Shown in pieces: positions 24,710-32,457 of a stretch of DNA of 64,000 nucleotides; position 1 is the first letter of the stretch; each line of letters opens with the position of its first letter. Below the pieces are notes generated by a model. It did not search any database. It saw only the letters and a list, made by a program, of their open reading frames with translations, and was not told where the DNA came from. The stretch covers positions 248,001 to 312,000 of the forward strand of contig NZ_PPXC01000004.1 in the NCBI RefSeq assembly GCF_002909445.1. Reading direction: 5' to 3'. Source of the stretch: Arthrobacter glacialis (GTDB taxonomy: Bacteria > Actinomycetota > Actinomycetes > Actinomycetales > Micrococcaceae). A program made the position numbers and the translations under genes.

Positions 24710-26170
24710 TTAGCCAACCACTGAGGCACCGCGGGAGACGTCAACCATCTCATCGCGGGATACAACCTTGATGCGCTCGCGCTGCACGGGACCGGTCTCC
24801 GATGCTGCAGCACCGAGAGCCTTTTCGTGGGCGTCGAGTTCGTTCCAGCCTTCCCAAGAGGTGAACTTCACGCCGCGGGAATCCAGCAACTCGGTGACGG
24901 CCTCAATGCCGGGAACAGCTGCAACTGGCAGCTCTGCACGGTCTGCCAGCAAGTGCGTGATGGTCTCGAGAGCATCACCCTTGGTGTGGCCGATCAAGCC
25001 AACCGGTCCGCGCTTAATCCAACCCGTTGCGTAGATGCCGGGCACCTGGGTGCCGTCAACGCCCAGGACGCGGCCGCCGTCGTTCGTGACAACTCCGCGC
25101 TGGTGGTCAAACTCCACGTCAGGCAGGGCAGAACCAAAGTAGCCCACGGAGCGGTACACGGCCTGGACGGGGTAGTCGAGGAACTCTCCGGTGCCGCGGA
25201 CGTTGCCCGTGCCGTCGAGTTCGGTGCGCTCAAACTTGATGCCGGAAACCTTGCCATCCGTGCCGGTAACCTCCACCGGGCTGTGCAGGAAGTGCAGGTG
25301 CAGACGGCGTGAGGCGCCCGTGGTGGGGTCGGCGTCGTCGTCGTCCTGCTCCACGAGCCAGTTGGTCAGCGTACCCACCATGGTCTTGATCTGGTTGTTG
25401 CTCTTGACGGCTGCATCGGAGGCCTCGTCAAAGTCGAAGTCTTCCTCGTACAAGACAATGTCCACGTCACGGGAGTGGCTGAGTTCGCGCAGTTCCAACG
25501 GCGTGAACTTCACCTGGGCCGGGCCGCGACGGCCGAAGATGTGCACGTCGGTGACGGGCGATTCCTTCAAGCCGGCGTACACGTTGTCCGGGATTTCGGT
25601 GACGAGCAGGTCATCGGCGTGCTTGGACAGCACGCGGGCAACATCCAAGGCCACGTTGCCGTTGCCAATGACGGCAATTTCCTTGGCATTCAGGGGCCAT
25701 TCGCGGGAAACGTCCGGGTGTCCGTCGTACCAGGACACGAAGTCTGCACCGCCGTAGGAGCCGTCCAGCTCGATCCCGGGGATGTTCAGGTCCGCATCCT
25801 TGATGGCGCCAGTGGCGAAGATGACGGCGTCGTAATGGGTCTGCAAATCTTCCAGGGACAGGTCAGTGCCGTATTCAACGTTCCCGAAGAAGCGGATGTC
25901 ACCGCGGTCCAGCACCTTGTGCAGCGCATTGACAATGCCCTTGATGCGCGGGTGGTCAGGTGCCACGCCGTAGCGAATCAGGCCATACGGCGCGGGGTAA
26001 CGGTCAAAAAGGTCAATGCTGACGACCAAACCATCGCGCACTTCGGCGCTCTTGGTCAGCATGTCTGCGGCATAAACGCCGGCCGGGCCGGAGCCAATGA
26101 CGGCAATGCGCAGCGGGCGCTCTTCGGTGCCGGGCGCTGCTGAAGTGTTTGATGACACGGCTGTGCTCAT
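24710..26170 (-). CDS. fprA: FAD-dependent NADPH-ferredoxin reductase, copy 2
   Basis: A 486-residue paralogue of the protein at 6598-8010, with the same landmarks (AVIGSGPAGVYAAD, PAPYGLIRYGVAPDHPRIKG, AVIGNGNVALDVARVL, HTKGDALETI). The central third is nearly the same in both proteins, while DNA differs at many third positions, so the duplication is old. It is 32 bases downstream of the siroheme synthase gene and probably cotranscribed. The inferred role is to reduce the ferredoxin that feeds the siroheme-containing sulfite reductase at 35497-37254. The start is placed at ATG 26170; a TTG five codons upstream is also in frame, and no ribosome site is obvious for either. Confidence 0.92.
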   Translation of the reverse strand: MSTAVSSNTSAAPGTEERPLRIAVIGSGPAGVYAADMLTKSAEVRDGLVVSIDLFDRYPAPYGLIRYGVAPDHPRIKGIVNALHKVLDRGDIRFFGNVEYGTDLSLEDLQTHYDAVIFATGAIKDADLNIPGIELDGSYGGADFVSWYDGHPDVSREWPLNAKEIAVIGNGNVALDVARVLSKHADDLLVTEIPDNVYAGLKESPVTDVHIFGRRGPAQVKFTPLELRELSHSRDVDIVLYEEDFDFDEASDAAVKSNNQIKTMVGTLTNWLVEQDDDDADPTTGASRRLHLHFLHSPVEVTGTDGKVSGIKFERTELDGTGNVRGTGEFLDYPVQAVYRSVGYFGSALPDVEFDHQRGVVTNDGGRVLGVDGTQVPGIYATGWIKRGPVGLIGHTKGDALETITHLLADRAELPVAAVPGIEAVTELLDSRGVKFTSWEGWNELDAHEKALGAAASETGPVQRERIKVVSRDEMVDVSRGASVVG

Positions 26171-26202
26171 TTCTATATGTATCAAAGGTCTTATGGATAA
26201 GT

Positions 26203-27483
26203 CTAAGAGAGAGTTCTGATAGTTTCCCGCGTGCCGTAGTAGGCCGTAGCGAGTTCGGCCGGTGCCAGCGGACTGACACGCACCACATCGCCGACGACGA
26301 CGACGGCCGGGTTGCGCACTTGGCCCGCCTGGGCGAGGGCCACAATGGTGCCCAGGGTGCCGATGGTGACGCGCTGGTCCTTGGCGAAACCGTTTTCAAT
26401 GATGGCCACGGGGCAGTCCTTGTCCCGGCCGGCAGCTTCGAGAACGGGCATTGAGCGGTTGAGTGTTCCCACACCCATCAACAACACCACCGTGTGGTCG
26501 CCGCCGTGGGGGACGTTTTCAAGTTCCTCATGGCCGCTGATCATGGTGAAAGCCTTGGCCAGCCCGCGGTGGGTCACGGGGATGCCGGCTGCGGCCGGAA
26601 CACTGACAGCGCTGGTGACGCCGGGGACAACTTCCACATCCACACCATTTTCACGGCAGGCAATGGCTTCCTCGCCGCCTCGGCCCAGCACATAGGGGTC
26701 CCCGCCCTTGAGCCGGACGACCCTGTTGCCCTTTTTGGCCTCGCGGACCAGGATGGCGTTGATTTCAGTTTGTGGCACGGGGTGGTGGCCGGGAGTCTTG
26801 CCCACCTCGATAATCAACACGTCCTCGCCCAGTGTTTCCAGCAGGCCGCGCGGACCCAGCCGGTCAGCCACAACAACATCGGCCTCGGCCAGAAGCCTGC
26901 GGCCGCGGACAGTGATGAGGTCTTCCGCCCCGGGGCCCCCACCCACCAGGGCCACCGAACCACTGCGCGCGGTGTTCGCTTGGGCGTGCCCGTTTCCTGT
27001 GCCGCGGTACCGGCGCAGCGGCAGGTCTCCGCTTTCCAGCGCAGCTGCAATGGCGTTGCGGATGGCCACCGCACGCAGCGGGTCTCCCCCGGCGTTGACT
27101 GCCACCTTGATGTCCTGGACCGTGGCCACTGCTGGCGTCCACGCAGCTGAATCCTGTGCGTTGGAATGGTTCACACACCACACACGGTTATCGTCGGCAT
27201 CTGCAGCCACTTGGGCATCCACGGCAACGTTGTTGGTGGCTGTCACCGCGTACCAGGCATTGGCCATGTCGGCGCTTTCGTAGCCACGGGCGTGCCACGT
27301 AATAAGGCTGGCATCGGCCAACTGTTTGGCCGGGGCGCTGAGAACAGGGGCCACCAGCGTGACTTGGGCACCGGCGTCGAGCAAAGCCTTGGCACGCCGG
27401 GCAGCAACCGTGCCGCCGCCCACCACAAGGACGGGGCGGCCCAGAAGCCGGAGCGAGGTTGGGTAAAGATCCACAATTGCCAT
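26203..27483 (-). CDS. cysG: Siroheme synthase: precorrin-2 dehydrogenase plus uroporphyrinogen-III methyltransferase
   Basis: A 426-residue two-domain enzyme. Residues 1-165 form a CysG-A type NAD-binding domain (LYPTSLRLLGRPVLVVGGGTVAARRAKALLDAGA). Residues 175-425 form a SAM-dependent methyltransferase (VALVGGGPGAEDLITVRGRRLL, VVRLKGGDPYVLGRGGEEA, VVPGVTSAVSVPAAAGIPVTHRG). It makes precorrin-2 and then sirohydrochlorin; iron insertion may be done by the CbiX-type protein at 38641-39342. Siroheme is needed by the sulfite reductase in this window. The ATG directly follows a -10 box by six bases, so the transcript is probably leaderless. It heads an operon with fprA copy 2. Confidence 0.92.
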   Translation of the reverse strand: MAIVDLYPTSLRLLGRPVLVVGGGTVAARRAKALLDAGAQVTLVAPVLSAPAKQLADASLITWHARGYESADMANAWYAVTATNNVAVDAQVAADADDNRVWCVNHSNAQDSAAWTPAVATVQDIKVAVNAGGDPLRAVAIRNAIAAALESGDLPLRRYRGTGNGHAQANTARSGSVALVGGGPGAEDLITVRGRRLLAEADVVVADRLGPRGLLETLGEDVLIIEVGKTPGHHPVPQTEINAILVREAKKGNRVVRLKGGDPYVLGRGGEEAIACRENGVDVEVVPGVTSAVSVPAAAGIPVTHRGLAKAFTMISGHEELENVPHGGDHTVVLLMGVGTLNRSMPVLEAAGRDKDCPVAIIENGFAKDQRVTIGTLGTIVALAQAGQVRNPAVVVVGDVVRVSPLAPAELATAYYGTRETIRTLS

Positions 27484-27519
27484 GAAATGACTTTAGAGAA
27501 GTGCAATATTTGGACACAA
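27484..27519 (-). promoter_or_regulatory. Leaderless-type promoter of the siroheme synthase operon
   Basis: On the minus strand TTGTGT (27514-27519), an 18-base spacer and TAAAGT (27490-27495) are followed by six bases and the ATG. No ribosome site fits in the six bases. The layout resembles that of the sulfite reductase promoter at 37255-37289. Confidence 0.6.
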
Positions 27520-27582
27520 GGGGCGCGTTACACCCGTTAACGTGGCGTCACGTGAGGACATATTTCACATTCGATCCGGCGG

Positions 27583-28479
27583 CTACCGTGTGCTGCCGGC
27601 GAGCAGGCCGCGTCCGCGCAGAAGCCGCTTTTCCACTGGGGCAAAGATGAACAATTCAACGGCAATGCCGACGAAAAGGATGGTCAGGATGGCGGACATG
27701 ACGATGCCCATGTCCGCAAGCTGGCGACCTTGTTCCAGCATGGAGCCCAGGCCAAAGCCCAGGGTGCCGCCCACAGCGATAATTTCCGCGGCCATCAAGG
27801 AACGCCATGAGAATGCCCAGCCTTGCTTGAGGCCGGCAACATAGCCGGGAAGGGCCGCTGGCAGCACCACCCGAACCGCCATCTCCCAGCGGGAGGCACC
27901 CAAAACTTGGCCCATCCGTCGGAACTCCGGTGGAATCTGGTCCACGCCGGAAATGAGGCCGTTGATGATGGAGGGGATGGCTCCCATCAAAACCACAAAG
28001 TAGACGGTGCCGTCGGTGAGGCCAAACCAGATGATGGCGGCCGGTACCCACGCGACGGAGGGAAGCACCTGCAAACCCGAGATGAGCGGACCAAAGGCGC
28101 GCCTGAGCACCTGGACCTGGGCAAGCAGCAGGCCGATGGGTGTGGCCACCAGGACGCTGATGGTAAAGCCCAAAATGCCACGCTGCAAGGAGGTGCCCAG
28201 GGCTTCTTGGACAGTGCCGTCGGCCCACAGGGAGCCCAAGGATCCGAGAACGTCCAACGGACCCGGTACCTGGTCGCGTCGGCGCAATCCCAAGGAAACA
28301 TAGAACTGCCAGGCCAGCAGCAACACCGCCAGGGCCCCCACCGGCAGGAACACCCTGGACCAGTCGAAGCCCTTGCGGACGTCAAGATCGGACTGCAGCG
28401 AATCCAACCCGGCTTCAACTGAGCGGAGTTCCTCGGGCGTGCCGCTTTTGAGAACTGGGGCGGTAATTTTTTCAGGCAT
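27583..28479 (-). CDS. ABC transporter permease, sulfonate/nitrate/taurine type
   Basis: A 298-residue inner-membrane permease with about six helices and the EAA loop EFRRMGQVLGASRWEMAVRVVLPAALPG at about 196-223, which docks the ATPase. It belongs to the SsuC/TauC/NrtB group (BPD_transp_1). It is third gene of an operon with the ATPase (8-base overlap) and the binding protein. Position among sulfate-assimilation genes favours a sulfur substrate (sulfonate, taurine or sulfate). Confidence 0.87.
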   Translation of the reverse strand: MPEKITAPVLKSGTPEELRSVEAGLDSLQSDLDVRKGFDWSRVFLPVGALAVLLLAWQFYVSLGLRRRDQVPGPLDVLGSLGSLWADGTVQEALGTSLQRGILGFTISVLVATPIGLLLAQVQVLRRAFGPLISGLQVLPSVAWVPAAIIWFGLTDGTVYFVVLMGAIPSIINGLISGVDQIPPEFRRMGQVLGASRWEMAVRVVLPAALPGYVAGLKQGWAFSWRSLMAAEIIAVGGTLGFGLGSMLEQGRQLADMGIVMSAILTILFVGIAVELFIFAPVEKRLLRGRGLLAGSTR

Positions 28480-29281
28480 GACGGCGAATCTCCTCGCGCA
28501 ATTTTCCGGTGATTTCGCTGGTCAGTTCGCCTGCTTTGCCTGCATTGGTCCGGTGCTCCTCGGAGACGTCCCATTGGGCCACTACCCGGCCGGGCCGGGA
28601 GGAGAGCAGCAAGACGCGCTGCCCCAGCCGCACTGCTTCACGAACATTGTGGGTGACGAAGATGATGGTGCGTCCGGTTTCGGCCCAGATCCGCTCGAGT
28701 TCATCATGCAAGAGGTCCCTGGTGATGGCATCGAGGGCGGCGAACGGTTCGTCCATGAGCAAGAGCGGCCGGTCCTGCGCCAGCGACCGTGCCAGGGCAA
28801 CACGCTGGCGCATGCCGCCGGACAGTTCGTGGGGCCGCTTGTCGGCTGAATGGCCCAGCCGCACCAAGTCCAAGAGCTCGCTGGCGCGAGCGTGGCGCTC
28901 GGCCCGGCCCATGCCACGCAGTTTCAGCGCAAGTTCGATATTGCCGCGGGCACTGAGCCAGGGAAACAACGCGGAGTCCTGGAACATGAAAGCAGCCCCG
29001 TCTGACGGAACCTCAAGGGCTCCGGCCGACGGGGTGTCCAACCCCGCGATAATATTTAAAAGTGTTGACTTCCCACAGCCGGACGCACCCAGCAGGGCCA
29101 CGAACTCGCCCTGCCTGACGACGGCGTTGACGTCATCCAATACAGGCAAGCCCTTGTCGAACCGCTTGCCGATGTTTTCCAGAACGACGGCGGCTGGCCG
29201 AGCGGCCGGTTGGCGGGCCAACCGGCCGCGGCCAGGTTCCTCTGGTGCCGTTTCCACTGTGGTGGGAAGACTATTACTCAT
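28472..29281 (-). CDS. ABC transporter ATPase, sulfonate/nitrate/taurine type
   Basis: A 269-residue ATPase. Walker A GASGCGKST, Q-loop MFQDSALFPW, signature LSGGMRQRVALARSL, Walker B LLLMDEPFAALD, and switch His in FVTHNVREA. The SsuB-like subgroup is indicated by the FALFPW-type Q-loop and short length. It overlaps the binding-protein gene by four bases (ATGA) and the permease gene by eight, so all three are translationally coupled. It energises uptake by the adjacent permease. Confidence 0.9.
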   Translation of the reverse strand: MSNSLPTTVETAPEEPGRGRLARQPAARPAAVVLENIGKRFDKGLPVLDDVNAVVRQGEFVALLGASGCGKSTLLNIIAGLDTPSAGALEVPSDGAAFMFQDSALFPWLSARGNIELALKLRGMGRAERHARASELLDLVRLGHSADKRPHELSGGMRQRVALARSLAQDRPLLLMDEPFAALDAITRDLLHDELERIWAETGRTIIFVTHNVREAVRLGQRVLLLSSRPGRVVAQWDVSEEHRTNAGKAGELTSEITGKLREEIRRHA

Positions 29282-30438
29282 TCGCTACCCAATCCCGCCG
29301 CACTAACGGCCGCTTTGCCAGCAGTTTTCAAAACCGCATTGATCGGTCCCAGATCAAAAATTCCCGAAATATCCGCTTCCTTCGTGACCCCGGCCTTCAC
29401 CCCATGATCCAGAAGGGTGGGGAACGTTCCGGCCAGCGGATCAACATTGAACGTCAATTCAGTCAACGAGCGGTCGATGACGTTCTGGGCCAGCGGTTTG
29501 CCTGCAGTTTTTGTCAGTCCCGCATTGATGACTTCCGCGGCTTGAGTCTTGTTGTCGTTCAGCCAGTTGACGGACGCAACATGACCTTCCAAAAGACTGG
29601 TGACGGTTTGTGGGTGTTCCGCCAGAAACTTTTTGTTGACGATGAGAATCGTGGTGCTGAATTCCCCCTTGTCCCACAAATCAGCCTCGTTGACCAGAAC
29701 CTTGGCTCCTGCTTCGAGCACCAGGCGTGAGGCCCACGGCTCCGGCAGCCATGCACCGTCGAGCTTGCCGTCTTGGAACAGTTTGAGGGTTTGGGCGTTG
29801 TCCGTGGGGTTGATAATCACATCGCCGCCACCGCCGGGGGTTGTCTTGAAGCCTTGGTCGACCAGCCAGGAGCGCAGGGCAACATCCTGGGTGCCGCCAA
29901 GTTGCGGGGTGGCCAGAACTTTGCCTTTGAGTTGTGCCGGGGAGGTGATCTCTGGCTTGACCACCAACTGTGCACCACCAGACGTGGCTCCAGCGATGAT
30001 CCGCACGGATTCCCCTTGGCTCTTCACATAGGAGTTGATCGCAGGGTTCGGGCCAATATAGGCGGCATCAATGGCACCTGCGCTGAGCGCTTCAATGGCT
30101 GCCGGTCCCGCATTGAAAACTTGAGTGGTTAATGCCGTACCGTCCAGGGACTTAGCGAAAAGTCCTTCTTGGAGTCCGACGATGGCCGGGGCATGGGTCA
30201 CGTTGGGGAAGTACCCCAACTTTAGGGTCGCGGCCTTGACGGGGACCGGGGCCGCAGGAGTCTTGTTGGTGTTGTTGATGGATACCACCGTGGCGCCTGC
30301 TCCAATAAGGACGACGAGCACTGCGCCCGCGATAAATTCCACTCGTCGGAACTTGCGTTTCGGTTTTTGGCCCGCCACGATGCGTGTGGTCTCCAAGTGG
30401 CCATTTTCGGGGCTGCTGGGGCCCTGGTTTGCAGTCAT
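29278..30438 (-). CDS. ABC transporter substrate-binding protein, SsuA-like
   Basis: A 386-residue binding protein of the NMT1/SsuA fold (LKLGYFPNVTHAPAIVGLQEGLF, FNAGPAAIEALSAGAIDAAYIGPNPAINSY, ATPQLGGTQDVALRSWL). A hydrophobic segment at about 34-54 follows a basic region (KPKRKFRR) and has no lipobox Cys, so it is probably held by an uncleaved membrane anchor. GAAGGA lies eight bases before the ATG. It is first gene of the transporter operon. A candidate cysteine-containing leader peptide lies 44 bases upstream. Substrate inferred as a sulfonate or similar sulfur compound from context only. Confidence 0.87.
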   Translation of the reverse strand: MTANQGPSSPENGHLETTRIVAGQKPKRKFRRVEFIAGAVLVVLIGAGATVVSINNTNKTPAAPVPVKAATLKLGYFPNVTHAPAIVGLQEGLFAKSLDGTALTTQVFNAGPAAIEALSAGAIDAAYIGPNPAINSYVKSQGESVRIIAGATSGGAQLVVKPEITSPAQLKGKVLATPQLGGTQDVALRSWLVDQGFKTTPGGGGDVIINPTDNAQTLKLFQDGKLDGAWLPEPWASRLVLEAGAKVLVNEADLWDKGEFSTTILIVNKKFLAEHPQTVTSLLEGHVASVNWLNDNKTQAAEVINAGLTKTAGKPLAQNVIDRSLTELTFNVDPLAGTFPTLLDHGVKAGVTKEADISGIFDLGPINAVLKTAGKAAVSAAGLGSE

Positions 30439-30467
30439 GGTGTGTGTCCTTCGGATGTGATGAGGAA

Positions 30468-30528
30468 AGGGATGGTAGCAAGCTAGTCATTGCTACATCG
30501 CCGCAGCCCGAGGCCTTTGCGGGCTGTT
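30468..30528 (-). promoter_or_regulatory. Paired hairpins in the ssu operon leader
   Basis: Two short stems follow one another on the minus strand: cagcccg/cgggctg (30504-30526) and gtagcaa/ttgctac (30475-30496). They overlap the 3' half of the small leader ORF, whose stop codon lies in the loop of the second stem. Ribosome position on the leader would therefore affect folding, as in attenuators. There is no clear T-run, so control may act on translation or by Rho. Confidence 0.45.
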
Positions 30529-30542
30529 CCGTAGCGACTCAT
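30483..30542 (-). CDS. Candidate cysteine-containing leader peptide upstream of the sulfur transporter
   Basis: A 19-residue ORF, MSRYGTARKGLGLRRCSND, with a strong ribosome site (AAGGGG, six bases before ATG) in the otherwise noncoding 239 bases ahead of the transporter operon. It ends 44 bases before the binding-protein start. Small ORFs with Cys near the end, preceded by an Arg-rich stretch, are known or suspected attenuators of sulfur genes in Streptomyces and mycobacteria. The inferred role is to sense cysteinyl-tRNA supply: stalling at Cys16 would alter the two hairpins overlapping the ORF. There is only one Cys codon, so the response may be weak; a chance ORF is not excluded. Confidence 0.5.
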   Translation of the reverse strand: MSRYGTARKGLGLRRCSND

Positions 30543-30677
30543 CAAATTCCCCTTCATCAATCCAACGGGAGGTGCCAAAGTGGTCATGGATACACGGTAG
30601 AGAAGGCTGACCAAGCTGTTCAATGGGAACGACACCAAAGTTCACAACGCTTCACGTGGCGTCATGAAATTCACTAG

Positions 30678-31718
30678 CTACGGGCGGTCGCGCTCGGTTC
30701 GCAACTTTTTCAACCGTGCCCGCAGTTTTCCTTCTCGATTTGAATCGTTTCCCACTGTTTTAGTCGCGGCGACATACTTTTCGCCGAGTGCCTGGAGCAG
30801 GAAGTCATCGGCAACCCTGACTTGGCCCGGAGCAAATCTGTAACCCATCATGCGGGACACTTTATCGCGGTCGGCTGACGCAAACCATGCTTCTGCTTCA
30901 CTAACCGTATTTACGCCGCTGGCGGCCATAACCTTCACGAGCCACCCGTAGTGTCCTGCCTTGCTGCGCGGATAGTCCGGAAACACCCTGTCCAGCACCA
31001 CTTGGAGCGAAGCGGCGTCAAGGGGATGCTGCTCTTCAGCCTGTGTGGCGGAAGTTTCGGATTGCAGACGCTTTAAGATGTCACTGATGTTCACGAACTG
31101 CTGGTCGGCCAGCTCGATCAGGGTGGAGGCCATGGTGAAGGCGCGGCTGATTTCCGCATTGTCGCGGCTTGAGCCCTTGAAACGTATATCGTGTTCAAAC
31201 TCGGCCCACGCGTGCTGGAGCACGGTGCGGATCTGCACCTCGAAGCGCTGGCCCGGGTACTCGGCACATGCCGTGGGCGGGTTGTCCGCCGGCACCTCCA
31301 GGGTCAGATGCCGCCCGGCGTAGCCAATGCCGCCGTTCTTGCGCATCATGGCGGTTTTGTCTTCATCGTCGTGGCAGATGAACTGGCTGGTGAGGGCAAT
31401 GGCCACCGCGTCTATGTCCGATTCCACAAACAAGATGACCCGCACACCGATCAAGTCATCGAGGGCCTCTGAACCGCCAGGGTACTTCAGCTGACCATCA
31501 GCATCCCGCCGCGAGATTTTCTCGGCTGCGGATTTGGCGGTCTTGACCCTCGCCTGCACATCGTGGTGGTTGAGCCCGTCATCGTGCAGCCTGCCCACAA
31601 TGGTGTTGCGGATGGCCTGGGCCGCGTTCAGCAGTGTTTGCTCCTGGAACCGATGGTGATCCACACGCAATTCCGTGTCATTCACCGCCTGAATTTCAAT
31701 GACGATCCCCCCTATCAC
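30678..31718 (-). CDS. RelA/SpoT-domain protein (small alarmone synthetase-like)
   Basis: A 346-residue protein. A (p)ppGpp-synthetase-like domain lies at about 40-225, seen in KYPGGSEALDDLIGVRVILF, GYAGRHLTLEVP and FEVQIRTVLQHAWAEFEHDIRFK. These are the substrate-binding and catalytic blocks of RelA/SpoT synthetases. There is no HD hydrolase domain, TGS or ACT domain. The C-terminal 120 residues are helical and unfamiliar. It might make ppGpp or a related nucleotide. The start is unsettled: the GTG at 31718 has no ribosome site, while GGGGGG lies six bases before an ATT codon six codons downstream, so a rare ATT start or a GTG at codon 12 is possible. It lies between the sulfur transporter and the VOC gene. 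Confidence 0.75.
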   Translation of the reverse strand: MIGGIVIEIQAVNDTELRVDHHRFQEQTLLNAAQAIRNTIVGRLHDDGLNHHDVQARVKTAKSAAEKISRRDADGQLKYPGGSEALDDLIGVRVILFVESDIDAVAIALTSQFICHDDEDKTAMMRKNGGIGYAGRHLTLEVPADNPPTACAEYPGQRFEVQIRTVLQHAWAEFEHDIRFKGSSRDNAEISRAFTMASTLIELADQQFVNISDILKRLQSETSATQAEEQHPLDAASLQVVLDRVFPDYPRSKAGHYGWLVKVMAASGVNTVSEAEAWFASADRDKVSRMMGYRFAPGQVRVADDFLLQALGEKYVAATKTVGNDSNREGKLRARLKKLRTERDRP

Positions 31719-31838
31719 AGCAAAATCTGAAACCCCAGGCCCAAAACTGAAAGCCGGTCTTTTTCAAATTCTCCCACCTCTGCGGTGGTTGTCCAGCACC
31801 GTTTGCAGCGGGCTCGAAGGACATAGTCCCTCCGGGAG

Positions 31839-32282
31839 TCAGGCGCCGTCGTGGTGCTGCGCCATGAACGCTTCCGGCCCCTGCTCGGCTGCCTTGGGGT
31901 CCATCCACAGGATGCTGAACCAATTGCCGTCGGGGTCCTCAAAATCGCGGGAGTACATGAATCCCATGTCCTGGGCTGGGCGGGGTTCGGCGCCTCCGGC
32001 GGCAAGCGCCTTCTCAAGCAACGCGTCAACATCGTCACGGCTGTCACAGCTGAGGGCCGTCTGAACCTGCAACGCCTTGGCAGGATCCATGATGGGCTTG
32101 TCGGTGAACGTGGCGAAGAAGTCGTACGTGAGCATCATGAGGTAAATGTTCTCGTCGATGACAACGCAGGCGGCGTTCTTATCGGTGAAGTTTGGCTCGA
32201 TGCTCCAATCGAGTGCTGAAAAGAACTCCTTTGAGCGGTCCAGATCGCGGGTGGGAAGGTTGACGAATACCTGCGTTGGCAT
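31839..32282 (-). CDS. VOC-family (glyoxalase-like) protein
   Basis: A 147-residue single vicinal-oxygen-chelate protein. It shows the beta-alpha-beta3 start QVFVNLPTRDLDRSKEFFSALDW and the DFEDPDGNWFSILWMD end, with the probable metal or structural acidic residue near the C-terminus. The family covers glyoxalases, dioxygenases and fosfomycin-type resistance proteins. This subgroup (PhnB-like lactoylglutathione lyase relatives) lacks a known reaction. GGGAG precedes the ATG by six bases. It is separated from cysN by a strong terminator, so it has its own promoter. Confidence 0.8.
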   Translation of the reverse strand: MPTQVFVNLPTRDLDRSKEFFSALDWSIEPNFTDKNAACVVIDENIYLMMLTYDFFATFTDKPIMDPAKALQVQTALSCDSRDDVDALLEKALAAGGAEPRPAQDMGFMYSRDFEDPDGNWFSILWMDPKAAEQGPEAFMAQHHDGA

Positions 32283-32376
32283 GATTTCTCCCTCAATACG
32301 GCCTCAACGGCCCAGAACGGTGCGGATAGTTTCATGCTTCCCAACCGCCGCGGCGATGTCAATGGCAACGTCTACG

Positions 32377-32446
32377 GGAAATGCCGCCGTTCCCGCCTTT
32401 TGCCGCCGATATGGCGACGGCATTTTGCGGGAACGGCGGCATTTCC
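32377..32446 (-). terminator. Large nested stem-loop terminator of the cys operon
   Basis: The 20 bases 32377-32396 are the exact reverse complement of 32427-32446. The 30-base interior carries a second hairpin built on tgccg/cggca flanked by tttt. It begins 12 bases beyond the cysN stop. It shares the aaatgccgccg core with the terminator at 24655-24684. Confidence 0.85.
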
Positions 32447-32457
32447 TGGAAGGATCC

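Noticed and set aside
30439-30677. SAM or other known riboswitch upstream of the sulfur transporter
   Set aside because: I could not find the conserved core elements of SAM-I, SAM-II or SAM-IV; the small ORF with a strong ribosome site explains the leader better.
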